From NCBI GenBank assembly GCA_019694355.1, contig JAIBCB010000001.1, positions 525,001 through 589,000 of the forward strand: a stretch of 64,000 nt of DNA, in the 5' to 3' direction. Below, one piece after another: positions 35,273 to 43,873 of the stretch (its first letter is position 1; each line of letters opens with the position of its first letter). This DNA comes from Pyrinomonadaceae bacterium (lineage in GTDB: Bacteria; Acidobacteriota; Blastocatellia; Pyrinomonadales; Pyrinomonadaceae). A program made the position numbers and the translations under genes. The notes under the pieces are model-generated. The model worked only from the letters and a program-made list of their open reading frames with translations. It was not told where the DNA came from and did no database searches.

Positions 35273-36604
35273 ATGTCATTCTTTGAATCGGTTGTTCAAC
35301 GGACGCGTAAACTCGAGCGCCTACTTGAAGAGAAGCTTCAGGCGTCGGGCAAAGGTCTGCATGAAAAAGCGACAAGCGTTGAACATAAACTTGATTCCGA
35401 CCTTGTGGGACAGATTAGGTTTATCGCTTCAGTCAGAAATAAGTTGATGCATGTGGATGGATACGTTTTTGATGGAAAGGAATCTGACTTCCTTGGAAAA
35501 TGTGATGATGCCATCAGACGTTTGGAGAAACAGCCCCGCGACACTTCATCTTCTGAGCCTGAACCTGAGCCGAAACCAAAATCAGGCTACACGTACACGA
35601 CGGGCAACGGAAACACATATCATAGCACCGTTCGACTAGATCGGGATTCCAGCACAAAATCTGGCCCGTCTCCGTCCTCGACAGGATCCCGTGTTCAACG
35701 CGAAAGTCACACAAAGCATCGCCCTACTCCGCAGCCTACGCGACCGTCGCGTTCGTACGAGCACGAAGCTAGAGCTCGCGAAGCGAGTAGACTAACCCAG
35801 CGATTCTTAACAATAACTGCGACTTCGTTGATTCCTACATTAGGCATTTCATTTGTTATTTGGCTGGTTGTTGGTACCGGAGCCTGCCTAAACAGATTTG
35901 TAAATGTCCCGTTCCGCCCCGAGGACGCTGGATACGGCAATAACAGATTGTTTAAGTACATCTTTGCCGCTTATCTTTATGAAGCCCTTATCGCCGTCGG
36001 AGGAGTCCTTGCGATTTGGCTATTAATAACGTTTCTTAGACTCGTCGTCCTAATTTTCAGGTCAAGCTACGCACGATCCGGGAAGATTCTTAGCGCGAGA
36101 CCGTTTGTTACGTTATTCGTTAGCGTTGCGGTTCTCGCATTAGGAGCAGTCTGGGTCGCTCCTGGGATTACGGGGTTTCTAACAAGTACGACGAGCCCCG
36201 AGTCAAGCGGGACGACATCTTCTCAAGATACGCCTAGAGCGAGCAGGGTGATAAAAGCTGATAAGGTGACGAAGGGAAGAACGGCTGACGAAAAAGTCTA
36301 CGAATTCCTTGTTCCTGCAAATCAATGGGTGGAGACTGCATTGAAAATTCAGCCTAATCAGGAAGTGATGGTCCATCACTTTGCGTCTAATGAACCGGTA
36401 AAAGTTAATTTGGGCGGCAAGACTGAAACTAGGCTTCAAAAGGCTGGAACAGTCTATCCAATGTATACGTCGACGAATTGTACTAACGACAAAGGGGTGA
36501 AAGCAAAAGTCCCATACATATGCATTTATCTGACGCAACCTGAAAGCATTAAGTTGTTTGCGGCAAAATCTGTCCGTGTTGGTGTGGTAGTTAAAAATCG
36601 GTAG
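35273..36604 (+). CDS. Membrane protein with N-terminal HEPN-like helical domain, function unknown
   Basis: 443 residues. The N-terminal ~85 are helical (VVQRTRKLERLLEEKLQ, then GQIRFIASVRNKLMHVDG); the RNKLMH sequence fits the R-x4-H signature of HEPN RNases and related helical domains. Residues ~90-175 form a low-complexity Ser/Pro/Thr/His linker. Three predicted membrane helices follow (about 185-205, 230-255, 280-300), then an extracytoplasmic C-terminal domain of about 120 residues with a single Cys pair. No homologous family is recognised. The AT-richer codon use points to foreign origin. Confidence 0.7.
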   Translation: MSFFESVVQRTRKLERLLEEKLQASGKGLHEKATSVEHKLDSDLVGQIRFIASVRNKLMHVDGYVFDGKESDFLGKCDDAIRRLEKQPRDTSSSEPEPEPKPKSGYTYTTGNGNTYHSTVRLDRDSSTKSGPSPSSTGSRVQRESHTKHRPTPQPTRPSRSYEHEARAREASRLTQRFLTITATSLIPTLGISFVIWLVVGTGACLNRFVNVPFRPEDAGYGNNRLFKYIFAAYLYEALIAVGGVLAIWLLITFLRLVVLIFRSSYARSGKILSARPFVTLFVSVAVLALGAVWVAPGITGFLTSTTSPESSGTTSSQDTPRASRVIKADKVTKGRTADEKVYEFLVPANQWVETALKIQPNQEVMVHHFASNEPVKVNLGGKTETRLQKAGTVYPMYTSTNCTNDKGVKAKVPYICIYLTQPESIKLFAAKSVRVGVVVKNR

Positions 36605-36672
36605 TAGCAAAATCAAAAGTAGCAGGTTTACGGGAGGTGATGTTTTCAATGTGTGTATTCGAATCTTAAGAT

Positions 36673-36774
36673 ATGTATTCAAATTTCAAAGAACATCTAC
36701 AGAGCACGATCAATGGGATCCGCGAGGCGGGGCTCTTTAAATCCGAGCGTGTGATCGACGGTTCGCCGAGATAA
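36673..36774 (+). pseudogene. Truncated copy of the kbl 5' end
   Basis: An ATG and 33 codons (MYSNFKEHLQSTINGIREAG... ending at a TAA) reproduce the N-terminus of kbl, which lies intact at 37271. Codons 16-29 match at 38 of 42 bases; the first 15 codons are much more divergent, giving 61 of 87 overall. It breaks off just before hicB. It is the left-hand copy of the repeat that brackets the HicBA module. Confidence 0.9.
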
Positions 36775-36795
36775 GGATGTGCTAGAATTCCTGAT

Positions 36796-37032
36796 ATGGA
36801 GAGCTCGATAGAATCACTAAAAATAATTATCGAAAAACACGAAGATGGTTATGTCTCATATCCGCTAGGATTAAAGGGTGTTGTCGTCGGCCAGGGGGAC
36901 TCGTATGATGAGGCACTTGCCGATGTCGCGTCTGCGATCAAGTTTCATATTGAGACATTCGGTGCCGATGCGTTCGTTGACGAGTCACCTGTACTTGAGG
37001 CCTTTGTCGCCGAAACGAGGCTGGCGGCATAA
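36796..37032 (+). CDS. hicB: HicB family antitoxin
   Basis: A 78-residue protein: IIIEKHEDGYVSYPLGLKGVVVGQGDSYDEALADVASAIKFHIETFG is the degenerate RNase H-like HicB fold, with the YxxEALxDVxxAI helix conserved. It lacks a clear DNA-binding domain at the C-terminus. Stop and the hicA start overlap by 1 bp (TAATG). Usually HicA is encoded first; here the order is hicB-hicA, which also occurs. Confidence 0.88.
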   Translation: MESSIESLKIIIEKHEDGYVSYPLGLKGVVVGQGDSYDEALADVASAIKFHIETFGADAFVDESPVLEAFVAETRLAA

Positions 37033-37268
37033 TGTCAAAGTTTCCGGTCGATGCTCCGAAAGATCGAGTTGTGAAAACGCTACAGCGACTGGGATTCAGC
37101 GTCGTAAGGGAACGAGAACATATAGCGATGGTTCGTGAAAATTCTGGCGGTTCGCGAACTCCGCTCACCATTCCGAATCATCGGGTAATTAAGTCCTCAA
37201 CTCTCCGCTTGATCTGCACGCAAGCCGGAATCTCCAGGGATGATTTTCTGGGAGAATATTTAAAGTAG
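37032..37268 (+). CDS. hicA: HicA family toxin (mRNA interferase)
   Basis: A 78-residue toxin with a dsRBD-like fold: [26 protein letters not shown] contains the conserved G-F and the catalytic His region (REHIAM), then [26 protein letters not shown]. HicA cleaves mRNA independently of ribosome binding. The stop lies 2 bp before the kbl start, and the kbl ribosome site GGGAGA is inside hicA's last codons, so kbl translation is coupled to this toxin gene. Confidence 0.88.
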   Translation: MSKFPVDAPKDRVVKTLQRLGFSVVREREHIAMVRENSGGSRTPLTIPNHRVIKSSTLRLICTQAGISRDDFLGEYLK

Positions 37269-37270
37269 CA

Positions 37271-38452
37271 ATGTACAGTACGTTTAAGAGTCATTTAGCA
37301 AATGTGATCGAGGGCATCCGCGAGGCGGGGCTTTATAAATCGGAGCGTGTGATAGACAGCCCACAGGACGCGCGGATCGATGTCGGCGGCAATTCAGTGC
37401 TGAATATGTGTGCCAACAACTATCTTGGGCTGAGCGATCATCCGGCGATAGTCGATGCGGCGAGAAAGTCGCTGGACGAATGGGGCTACGGCTTGTCGAG
37501 CGTGCGGTTCATCTGCGGGACGCAGGCGATCCACAAAGAGCTGGAGCGGAAGATCAGCGAATTCTTGGGCACCGAGGACACGATCCTTTACACGAGCTGC
37601 TTTGACGCGAACGGCGGGCTGTTCGAGACGCTGCTTGGCGAGGAAGACGCCGTCATTTCGGACGAACTCAACCACGCGAGCATCATCGATGGCGTTCGAC
37701 TGTGCAAGGCTCAGCGATTCCGGTACAAGAACAGCGACATGGCCGACCTTGAGGCGAAACTCGTCGAAGCTTCTTCGGCGAGATTCAAGATGATCGCGAC
37801 CGACGGCGTATTCTCGATGGACGGCTACATCGCGAGGCTGCCGGAGATCTGCGACCTTGCCGAAAAGCACGATGCGTTGGTGATGGTCGATGATTCGCAT
37901 GCCGTCGGATTTATGGGGAAAACCGGCCGCGGTGTTCACGAGTATCACGATGTGATGGATCGTGTCGATGTTATTACTGGCACGTTGGGCAAGGCTCTCG
38001 GCGGAGCAAGCGGCGGTTACACAAGCGGCAAAAAAGAGATGATCGAACTGTTAAGACAGCGGTCGCGTCCGTATCTTTTTAGTAATTCCGTCGCACCGCC
38101 GATAGTCGCCGCCTCGATCGCCGCGATCGATCTGCTAACGCAGTCAACCGAACTCCGCGACAAGCTGATGGAGAATACGCGTTATTTTCGCGAGAAGATC
38201 GCATCGATCGGGCTCGAAGTTCTGCCGGGCGAGCATCCGATAGTTCCGGTGATGTTTGGCGAAGCAGAGCCGGCGGTAAAGATGGCCGAGAAGATGCTCG
38301 AAAAAGGTGTGTATGTGATCCCGTTCTCGTTTCCCGTCGTCCCGAAAGGAAAAGCCCGTATCCGCACACAGGTTTCAGCCGCACATTCGAAAGAAGATCT
38401 CGACTTTGCGATCAACGCGTTCGCTGAGGCGAAGGCCGAACTTGGGCTCTAA
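37271..38452 (+). CDS. kbl: Glycine C-acetyltransferase (2-amino-3-ketobutyrate CoA ligase)
   Basis: PLP enzyme that splits 2-amino-3-ketobutyrate with CoA into glycine and acetyl-CoA, completing the Tdh route. At 393 residues it is full length: [38 protein letters not shown] and the PLP Lys-241 in [15 protein letters not shown]. The expected tdh neighbour is 4.45 kb upstream, past the island. Directly upstream is hicA, 2 bp away. A diverged copy of the first 30 codons lies at 36673. It is convergent with rplT. Confidence 0.97.
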   Translation: MYSTFKSHLANVIEGIREAGLYKSERVIDSPQDARIDVGGNSVLNMCANNYLGLSDHPAIVDAARKSLDEWGYGLSSVRFICGTQAIHKELERKISEFLGTEDTILYTSCFDANGGLFETLLGEEDAVISDELNHASIIDGVRLCKAQRFRYKNSDMADLEAKLVEASSARFKMIATDGVFSMDGYIARLPEICDLAEKHDALVMVDDSHAVGFMGKTGRGVHEYHDVMDRVDVITGTLGKALGGASGGYTSGKKEMIELLRQRSRPYLFSNSVAPPIVAASIAAIDLLTQSTELRDKLMENTRYFREKIASIGLEVLPGEHPIVPVMFGEAEPAVKMAEKMLEKGVYVIPFSFPVVPKGKARIRTQVSAAHSKEDLDFAINAFAEAKAELGL

Positions 38453-38482
38453 GCAAACAATTTGCCGCCGATCCCAGCAGAT

Positions 38483-38508
38483 GACACAGATCCGATTGTT
38501 CCTGTGTC
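38483..38508. repeat. 7-bp inverted repeat between kbl and rplT
   Basis: GACACAG (38483-38489) pairs with CTGTGTC (38502-38508) across a 12-nt loop, in the 95-bp gap between convergent genes. It may help end transcription, but lacks a T-run. Confidence 0.4.
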
Positions 38509-38547
38509 CATCCGCGTTGACCAGCGGCGAATTTGTACGTCAGCTAC

Positions 38548-38925
38548 TTACGCGGCGGCTTTCTGCTGTTTTCCCAATGCGTCCTTTGCCTGGCCGACGA
38601 CTGCGGCGAATGCTTCAGGCTGTTTGACGGCCATGTCGGCAAGCACCTTACGGTCGAGTTCGATCTCAGCCAGATTCAGGCCGTGAATGAACTGCGAATA
38701 CTTGATGTCGTTCAGACGGCAAGCCGCATTGATGCGGACGATCCAAAGCTTACGGAAATCACGTTTTTTCAGCTTTCTGCCTGTGTAGGCGAAATTCAAT
38801 GCACGTTCGACGGACTCTTTCGCTGAACGGTAGAGTTTCGATTTTGTCCCGCGATAGCCTTTGGCTAAGGCTAATATCTTTTTGCGTTTTTCGGTACGCT
38901 TATTACCACGTTTTGCTCTCGGCAT
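38548..38925 (-). CDS. rplT: 50S ribosomal protein L20
   Basis: Binds 23S rRNA early in 50S assembly. The 125 residues are typical: [59 protein letters not shown], and helical C-terminal [16 protein letters not shown]. It is the last gene of thrS-infC-rpmI-rplT. The C-terminal tail is alanine-rich. The strong GGAGG before ATG is at 38930-38934. Confidence 0.97.
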   Translation of the reverse strand: MPRAKRGNKRTEKRKKILALAKGYRGTKSKLYRSAKESVERALNFAYTGRKLKKRDFRKLWIVRINAACRLNDIKYSQFIHGLNLAEIELDRKVLADMAVKQPEAFAAVVGQAKDALGKQQKAAA

Positions 38926-38935
38926 AATTCCTCCA

Positions 38936-38970
38936 AATGCGGAATTCGGATCCCTGAATGCGGAATTGTA
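38936..38970. repeat. Degenerate heptamer array between rpmI and rplT
   Basis: AATGCGG recurs at 38936 and 38957, with AATTCGG at 38943, ATCCCTG at 38950 and AATTGTA at 38964, all on a 7-bp period. The array ends only a few bases from the rplT ribosome site, so it lies in the rplT leader. Confidence 0.6.
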
Positions 38971-39077
38971 GATTCGACATCATTCGTATAATGTTCCGGC
39001 TTCCGATGTCTAATTCTCTCTAATAAAGCTTGCGGCGCCGTCAAATGTCGGACGGAACTCTCGCACGCTTGCAAATT

Positions 39078-39281
39078 CTAGTCGCGGCCGTAGGGCAGCA
39101 TTTTCTCAACCCTTTTCTGGTCGCCTTCGGAAACGAGCACGTCGATATCGAGATTTCGTTTCCTCTTGTTCGTCTTCTTGGTCAAAATGTGACGAGCATG
39201 GCTATGGCCGCGTTTGAATTTGCCCGATGCGGTCGAGCGAAAACGCTTTGCTGCGCCTTTATGTGTCTTAAGTTTTGGCAT
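39078..39281 (-). CDS. rpmI: 50S ribosomal protein L35
   Basis: A 67-residue basic ribosomal protein starting [33 protein letters not shown], the invariant N-terminal region of L35. It lies 25 bp after infC and 152 bp before rplT; the spacer holds a small heptamer array. Confidence 0.97.
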   Translation of the reverse strand: MPKLKTHKGAAKRFRSTASGKFKRGHSHARHILTKKTNKRKRNLDIDVLVSEGDQKRVEKMLPYGRD

Positions 39282-39306
39282 AAATCTAGCTCCTTACAAT
39301 AAAAAT

Positions 39307-39996
39307 CTAAAAGATCTCGTCCTCGCCATCTTCCGTTTTTGGCTTGACCACTTTTTCGGCGGTCGGTTTTCCGGCCTTCTTCGGCTTTTCGGTCTCCTCG
39401 GCCTTATTCGGGGCAACGGAGGTGTGCTTGGTGATCACGGCCTTGCTCTTCTTTGGAGAGAGTATGGTGAACATCTGGTAACCTTCCATCTTCGGCGCGA
39501 CCTCTATGTCGCCGAATTCCGCAAGCTCCGTTGTGAGCCGAGCAAGGATCTTTGCTCCCAGCTCTCGGTGCGTCATTTCGCGTCCGCGAAACGCGATCGC
39601 GGCCCGCACCTTGTCGCCTTCAGAGAGCCAACGCTTTGCGTTGTCGCGGCGATACTCATAATCGTGATCATCGGTTCCGGGCCGGAATTTGATCTCCTTG
39701 ACCTGGACAGTGACCTGCTTCTTTTTCGCTTCATGGGCCTTCTTCTTCTGCTCATAAAGGAATTTGCCGTAGTCAATGATCTTGCAAACGGGCGGTTTTG
39801 CGTTGGATGCGATCTCGACAAGATCAAGGCCGCGATTTCGCGCCTCTTGGATCGCATCTCGTGTGTCCATAACACCGAGAGTTCCGCCGTCTTCAAGGAC
39901 TACTCGAACTGAAGGAACGCGAATACGTTCATTAGTTCTGTGCTGCGGCTCACGAAACCGCGGCTTGAATCTATTTCCACCAAATCGTCTTGCGAT
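39307..39996 (-). CDS. infC: Translation initiation factor IF-3
   Basis: Keeps 30S subunits free and checks start-codon pairing. The first in-frame ATG is at 39870, but it would cut off the N-terminal domain. Upstream, the same frame is open and encodes TNERIRVPSVRVVLEDGGTLGV, the conserved IF-3 start, back to ATC 39994-39996 or ATT 39997-39999. AGGAGG lies at 40001-40006. ATC sits 4 nt from it and is preferred; ATT, the classic infC codon, sits 1 nt away. That gives 229-230 residues including LDLVEI, and a C-terminal Lys/Glu tail. A rare start codon fits autoregulation by IF-3. Confidence 0.93.
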   Translation of the reverse strand: MARRFGGNRFKPRFREPQHRTNERIRVPSVRVVLEDGGTLGVMDTRDAIQEARNRGLDLVEIASNAKPPVCKIIDYGKFLYEQKKKAHEAKKKQVTVQVKEIKFRPGTDDHDYEYRRDNAKRWLSEGDKVRAAIAFRGREMTHRELGAKILARLTTELAEFGDIEVAPKMEGYQMFTILSPKKSKAVITKHTSVAPNKAEETEKPKKAGKPTAEKVVKPKTEDGEDEIF

Positions 39997-40006
39997 AATG
40001 CCTCCT
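39994..40006 (-). promoter_or_regulatory. Strong ribosome site with rare ATC/ATT start for infC
   Basis: A perfect AGGAGG (40001-40006) directly precedes the tandem isoleucine codons ATT-ATC. No ATG, GTG or TTG is found in the conserved N-terminal part. In E. coli infC starts at ATT, and IF-3 represses its own translation by rejecting this codon; the same logic likely applies. The site lies 12 bp downstream of the thrS stop. Confidence 0.85.
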
Positions 40007-40017
40007 GTGTCTAAAAC

Positions 40018-41973
40018 CTAGCGGCAGCGGCTTGCTCGCTCCTGAATGAGCTTTGCGAGAAACTCATCAAGCGATACTGCGCCGAGGTCGCCTTCCTTTC
40101 GATCGCGAACAGCGACCTTTTTGTCCTCTAACTCCTTGTCCCCGAGAATAAGCATATACGGGACCTTTTGCAGTTGAGCATCGCGGATCTTTGCCCCGAT
40201 CTTGTCGCTGCGCGAATTCAGATCTACGCGAAAGCCCGCTGAGTGTAACGCCTCAGCAATTTCCGCGGCGTATTCATTGATCCGGTCAGTGATCGGCAGG
40301 ACCGCGACCTGAACCGGCGCGAGCCAGAGCGGGAAAGCTCCCGCATAATGCTCGATCAGCACGCCAAAGAATCTTTCGATCGAACCGAATAGAGCCCGAT
40401 GGATCATGATCGGGCGATGCTTCTGATTGTCGTCGCCCGTGTATTCGAGTTCGAAGCGCTCCGGAAGATTCCAATCAAGCTGGATCGTACCCAACTGCCA
40501 GATGCGTCCGATCGCGTCCTCGATCTTAATATCGATCTTCGGCCCGTAGAAAGCAGCTTCACCCTCAATGCGGGCATAAGAAATACCGCGTTGATCGAGC
40601 GCCGCCGCGAGCTGAGCTTCCGCCGATAACCAGTCTTCATCTGATCCGAGATAGCCTTTATTCTCCGCTGCTCCGCGGACCGAAAGCTCAAATTTGACCT
40701 TCTCGAAACCGTAGGTATCGAATACTTTGATGGCAAAATCAAGACAATCCGCGACCTCGACCTGAACTTGATCGGGACGCACGAATAGATGAGCGTCATC
40801 GACGGTAAATCCGCGAACGCGCATCAACCCATGCAGCGTTCCGGAAAGTTCGGCCCTATAGACCGTGCCCATCTCCGAGTATCGCTGCGGCAGATCGCGG
40901 TAGGACCGCTGGCTCGACTTATATATCCCGATATGAAACGGGCAATTCATCGGCTTGAGCCGATATTCCTCGTCCTCGATGCTGGTCGGCGCATACATCG
41001 AGTCAGAGTAGTTGCCTTCGTGGCCGCTTTTGACCCAGAGATCGCGCTTTGCGATGTGCGGAGTGTAAACAAAACTGTAGCCGCGCCGCTCAAGCTCTTC
41101 TTTCAAGAGCTTTTCCATCTCATTACGTACGATGCCGCCTTTTGGGTGCCAAAGGATCAAGCCTTGGCCATAATCATCATCTATCGAAAAGAGGTCGAGT
41201 TCGCGTCCAAGTTTACGATGGTCGCGTTTTTCAGCCTCCTCGCGTTGTTTCAGCCAAGCATCGAGTTCGGCTTGCGTCGGGAACGCAATACCGTATATCC
41301 GCTGCATCTGCTCACGTTCGGAGTCGCCGCGCCAATATGCTCCGGCGATCGTCAAGAGCTTGAAGGCCTTTAGTTTGCCCGTGTGCTGAACATGCGGGCC
41401 GAGGCAGAAATCGATGAACGGTGAACCGTCGATATAATATATCGTTGCCGTTTCATCGGCTTTTTCATTGATCAGTTCGCACTTTAGCGGCTCGCCACGC
41501 TCTTCAAAGATCTTAAGGATCTCGGCTTTATCGACAACCTCACGTCTATATTTAAGATCGCGCTTGGCCATCTCCCGCATTTTCTTTTCGATCACGGGAA
41601 GATCGTCGGTCGTCAAATTTCGCGGAGCGATAACATCGTAATAAAAGCCGTATCGCGGATCGTCGAGCAGAGCAGGGCCGACGCCAAGCTTCGTTCCGGG
41701 AAATAGATCGAGCAGAGCAGCAGCTAGAAGATGAGCGGTCGAGTGGCGAATGACCTCTAGGCCGTCACGTGAATCCACAGTTATCGGCTCCACCGAGATG
41801 ACCCCGTCGTTTCCTTCGAGTTCGCGGTTGAGATCGAACTCTTCACCGTTTACCTTTGCGGCGACCGTGGTCTTCAAAACGTCGCGGTCAAACGCCTTGA
41901 TCGCATCGATGACCGTCGCAGGCGCAGGTATAGAACGAGAATTCTCGCCAAATTTTATGTTCAGTTCGCTCAT
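40018..41973 (-). CDS. thrS: Threonine-tRNA ligase
   Basis: Class II synthetase, 651 residues from ATG 41973 ([12 protein letters not shown]). Domains in order: TGS (to ~62), editing domain with [19 protein letters not shown] region with [16 protein letters not shown], catalytic core with the zinc Cys in [13 protein letters not shown], motif 2 [26 protein letters not shown] and motif 3, then the anticodon-binding domain with [26 protein letters not shown]. First gene of the operon thrS-infC-rpmI-rplT. I saw no T-box or other leader in the 260 bp before it. Confidence 0.97.
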   Translation of the reverse strand: MSELNIKFGENSRSIPAPATVIDAIKAFDRDVLKTTVAAKVNGEEFDLNRELEGNDGVISVEPITVDSRDGLEVIRHSTAHLLAAALLDLFPGTKLGVGPALLDDPRYGFYYDVIAPRNLTTDDLPVIEKKMREMAKRDLKYRREVVDKAEILKIFEERGEPLKCELINEKADETATIYYIDGSPFIDFCLGPHVQHTGKLKAFKLLTIAGAYWRGDSEREQMQRIYGIAFPTQAELDAWLKQREEAEKRDHRKLGRELDLFSIDDDYGQGLILWHPKGGIVRNEMEKLLKEELERRGYSFVYTPHIAKRDLWVKSGHEGNYSDSMYAPTSIEDEEYRLKPMNCPFHIGIYKSSQRSYRDLPQRYSEMGTVYRAELSGTLHGLMRVRGFTVDDAHLFVRPDQVQVEVADCLDFAIKVFDTYGFEKVKFELSVRGAAENKGYLGSDEDWLSAEAQLAAALDQRGISYARIEGEAAFYGPKIDIKIEDAIGRIWQLGTIQLDWNLPERFELEYTGDDNQKHRPIMIHRALFGSIERFFGVLIEHYAGAFPLWLAPVQVAVLPITDRINEYAAEIAEALHSAGFRVDLNSRSDKIGAKIRDAQLQKVPYMLILGDKELEDKKVAVRDRKEGDLGAVSLDEFLAKLIQERASRCR

Positions 41974-42236
41974 ACGTGTCAATTGCAAAATTGCCTATTG
42001 TGATATAGTTCTTCAACTACCAAGCTCATCGCCGGAGTCGCTCACGACCAACCACTCAAATGTATGGCAATTGCCAATTAACAACTTTCTACTACTAAAA
42101 TGATCGGATCCGATAAGAGCGACTTTGCTGCGGGTGCCTATTGAACACCCTTATTTTCCCGCCGAACTAGCGACGGGTCGTAGTAGTTATCCAAAAAGCA
42201 AAGTTCTTCGAAAGCATCTTATCGAAAAATAATAAA

Positions 42237-42311
<75 letters not shown>

Positions 42312-42402
42312 GTATCGCCAAATCTCCTAAATTCAGAAAAAAGCGAACCTAAAGAATGCCAAAACCGCCATATAAGTGTCAAGGCACGGCGACGTTCCAG
42401 CT

Positions 42403-42774
42403 CTATGGTCTGGTGAGAACAAATCCCAAAAATGCTGCTCCAACGCAAGCAAGAAATGTCGCGGTACTGTACGCGGCGAACGTGACATAGTAGCGATCGA
42501 TCAAAAGCGTAACGTTCTCAAAGGCAAAAGAGGACATCGTGGTGAATCCGCCGCAAAACCCTGCGGTCAAAAAAACGCGCCAGTCAGGCTGAATGAAATA
42601 TCGCTCCGAGATGCCTACCGCAGCTCCCATAATGAACGAACCGACAACATTTACGGCAAATGTCCCTGTTGGAAAGGTGAAAGGTAGGAAGCTGGCGATC
42701 AGCTCGACGGCTCCAAAACGGGCAACGGCTCCGAGCATTCCGCCGATGGCGACAAAAATGACACTTCTGCTCAT
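42403..42774 (-). CDS. crcB: Fluoride ion channel CrcB/Fluc
   Basis: A 123-residue membrane protein with four helices; VAIGGMLGAVARFGA, FPTGTFAVNVVGSFIMG and the FCGGFTTMSSFAFE motif (Phe-box phenylalanines and the Na-site Gly-Thr) are all diagnostic. It exports fluoride as a dual-topology dimer; a single gene fits the homodimer form. The upstream region carries a fluoride riboswitch whose 3' end is next to the AGGAG ribosome site, so translation is likely switched on by fluoride. Confidence 0.97.
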   Translation of the reverse strand: MSRSVIFVAIGGMLGAVARFGAVELIASFLPFTFPTGTFAVNVVGSFIMGAAVGISERYFIQPDWRVFLTAGFCGGFTTMSSFAFENVTLLIDRYYVTFAAYSTATFLACVGAAFLGFVLTRP

Positions 42775-42787
42775 AGCTTTCTCCTAA

Positions 42788-42846
42788 AAGCAGGCGTCAT
42801 CAGCTATTCGCAAATAGCGGTTGGTCCAGGAAGACACCATTTCCTG
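42788..42846 (-). promoter_or_regulatory. Fluoride riboswitch (crcB motif)
   Basis: On the minus strand: P1 GGAA/TTCC encloses ATGGTGTC. The GGTGTC part can form the pseudoknot with GACGCC near the 3' end (six pairs, one T-G). A second stem GCTATT/AATAGC with loop TGCG comes between, preceded by AACC and followed by the signature CTGATGACGCC. The aptamer ends 3-5 nt from the crcB ribosome site AGGAG (42781-42785). No long T-run is present, so translation control is the likely mechanism. Confidence 0.95.
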
Positions 42847-42904
42847 TGTGCAATATAGCAAGCTGATTCTCTCAAGAATAGACATCAAGAATCAAGGTTT
42901 TTCA

Positions 42905-43858
42905 TCAAACGACTCCAGTGCAAAACCGGTGCATCGCGATCGCGACAAGTTTTGCGGTGCGGTTGTCGTCGTCGTACTTTGGGTTTACTTCGCTGAATTC
43001 GATCAGCTTGGTGTTAGCCAGGCTTGCGGCGTATTTGACGAGTTGGATGAATTCGCCGGCGCGTAAGCCCAGGGGCGAGGGAGCCGACGTGCCGGGAGCG
43101 TCGGCTGACCGCACGGCATCCATATCGAAGCCGAAAAAGGTGTTGAGTGACGCGCTGTGGCCGATGAACTTGTTCCGGACGCTCTCCTTTAGTTCAATAT
43201 CAGCCTCGGCCCGAGACCGAACGAGTTCAAGGCTGATGCGATTGACCCCCAGATTGCGGATGTATTCATAGTAGATCGGCGACGCTAGGTGCGTTTGATA
43301 ACCAACCTCATAGAAATACCTCGGAAGGAGGAGTTCTTCATCGAGAAGCTGACGATAAGGTGTGCCGCTATTTCGTTCCTCCGACAGACGCACGTCAAGA
43401 TGGGCGTCGATATTTACGCCGATCCACCAATCACGGCCGAAAACTTCAGACATTGCTCTGCCGTCGGCATAGGAAATATCGTTCCCGCCTCCAAGCACGA
43501 TCAAACGCTTGCCGTCACGCAAAACGGCCTTCACGACCTCGGTCATCGTGTCGTGCGTTGCTTCTAAAGTATTGGCGATCTTCACATCCCCGAGATCGAA
43601 TATTCGCTTTCGGATGTTCATCGTCGTGAGTTTATAAAATTGACCGCGGATCGCTAGCGGAGCTTCTGCCGCACCGACCCGGCCGCCGTTTCGCCGTACA
43701 CCCTCATCTTGCGGACATCCGAGTATGACGATGTCAGCATTCTCATAATGATCGGGGGTGCGGCGGACTATCTCGCCAAGACGCGGATCATTCACATCGT
43801 TCCGTGAAAAGAAGACCGACTCATCGGGACGCACTGTCAGATCGAATTGGATGCTCAT
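42905..43858 (-). CDS. hutG: Formimidoylglutamase, arginase/ureohydrolase family
   Basis: Final hut step: N-formimino-glutamate to glutamate and formamide. It has 317 residues. Manganese-site motifs: GGGND (residues 123-127, where arginases have GG(G)DH or GGGHD), NIDAHLDVR (Asp-151, His-153, Asp-155) and FDMDAVRSADAPG (Asp-245, Asp-247). The first motif has Asn-126 where a metal His is usual. Together with hutH, hutU and hutI in this window it closes the histidine pathway, although it is unlinked to them. Substrate assignment rests mainly on that; agmatinase or arginase activity is a less likely alternative. Confidence 0.8.
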   Translation of the reverse strand: MSIQFDLTVRPDESVFFSRNDVNDPRLGEIVRRTPDHYENADIVILGCPQDEGVRRNGGRVGAAEAPLAIRGQFYKLTTMNIRKRIFDLGDVKIANTLEATHDTMTEVVKAVLRDGKRLIVLGGGNDISYADGRAMSEVFGRDWWIGVNIDAHLDVRLSEERNSGTPYRQLLDEELLLPRYFYEVGYQTHLASPIYYEYIRNLGVNRISLELVRSRAEADIELKESVRNKFIGHSASLNTFFGFDMDAVRSADAPGTSAPSPLGLRAGEFIQLVKYAASLANTKLIEFSEVNPKYDDDNRTAKLVAIAMHRFCTGVV

Positions 43859-43873
43859 TTGCGGGAATTATAA

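Noticed and set aside
32821..37270. Integrase or transposase within the tdh-kbl island
   Set aside because: All frames were considered; none resembles a recombinase. Mobility is inferred only from the duplicated gene ends.
37394..37948. 184-codon minus-strand open frame
   Set aside because: Antisense to kbl; no sequence sense.
39214..39912. 232-codon plus-strand open frame
   Set aside because: Opposite infC/rpmI. The Leu-rich composition is a by-product of the Lys-rich codons on the other strand.
41974..42236. T-box or other leader before thrS
   Set aside because: No T-box core (AGGGTGGxACCGCG) on the minus strand. Two small hairpins exist but without a T-run.
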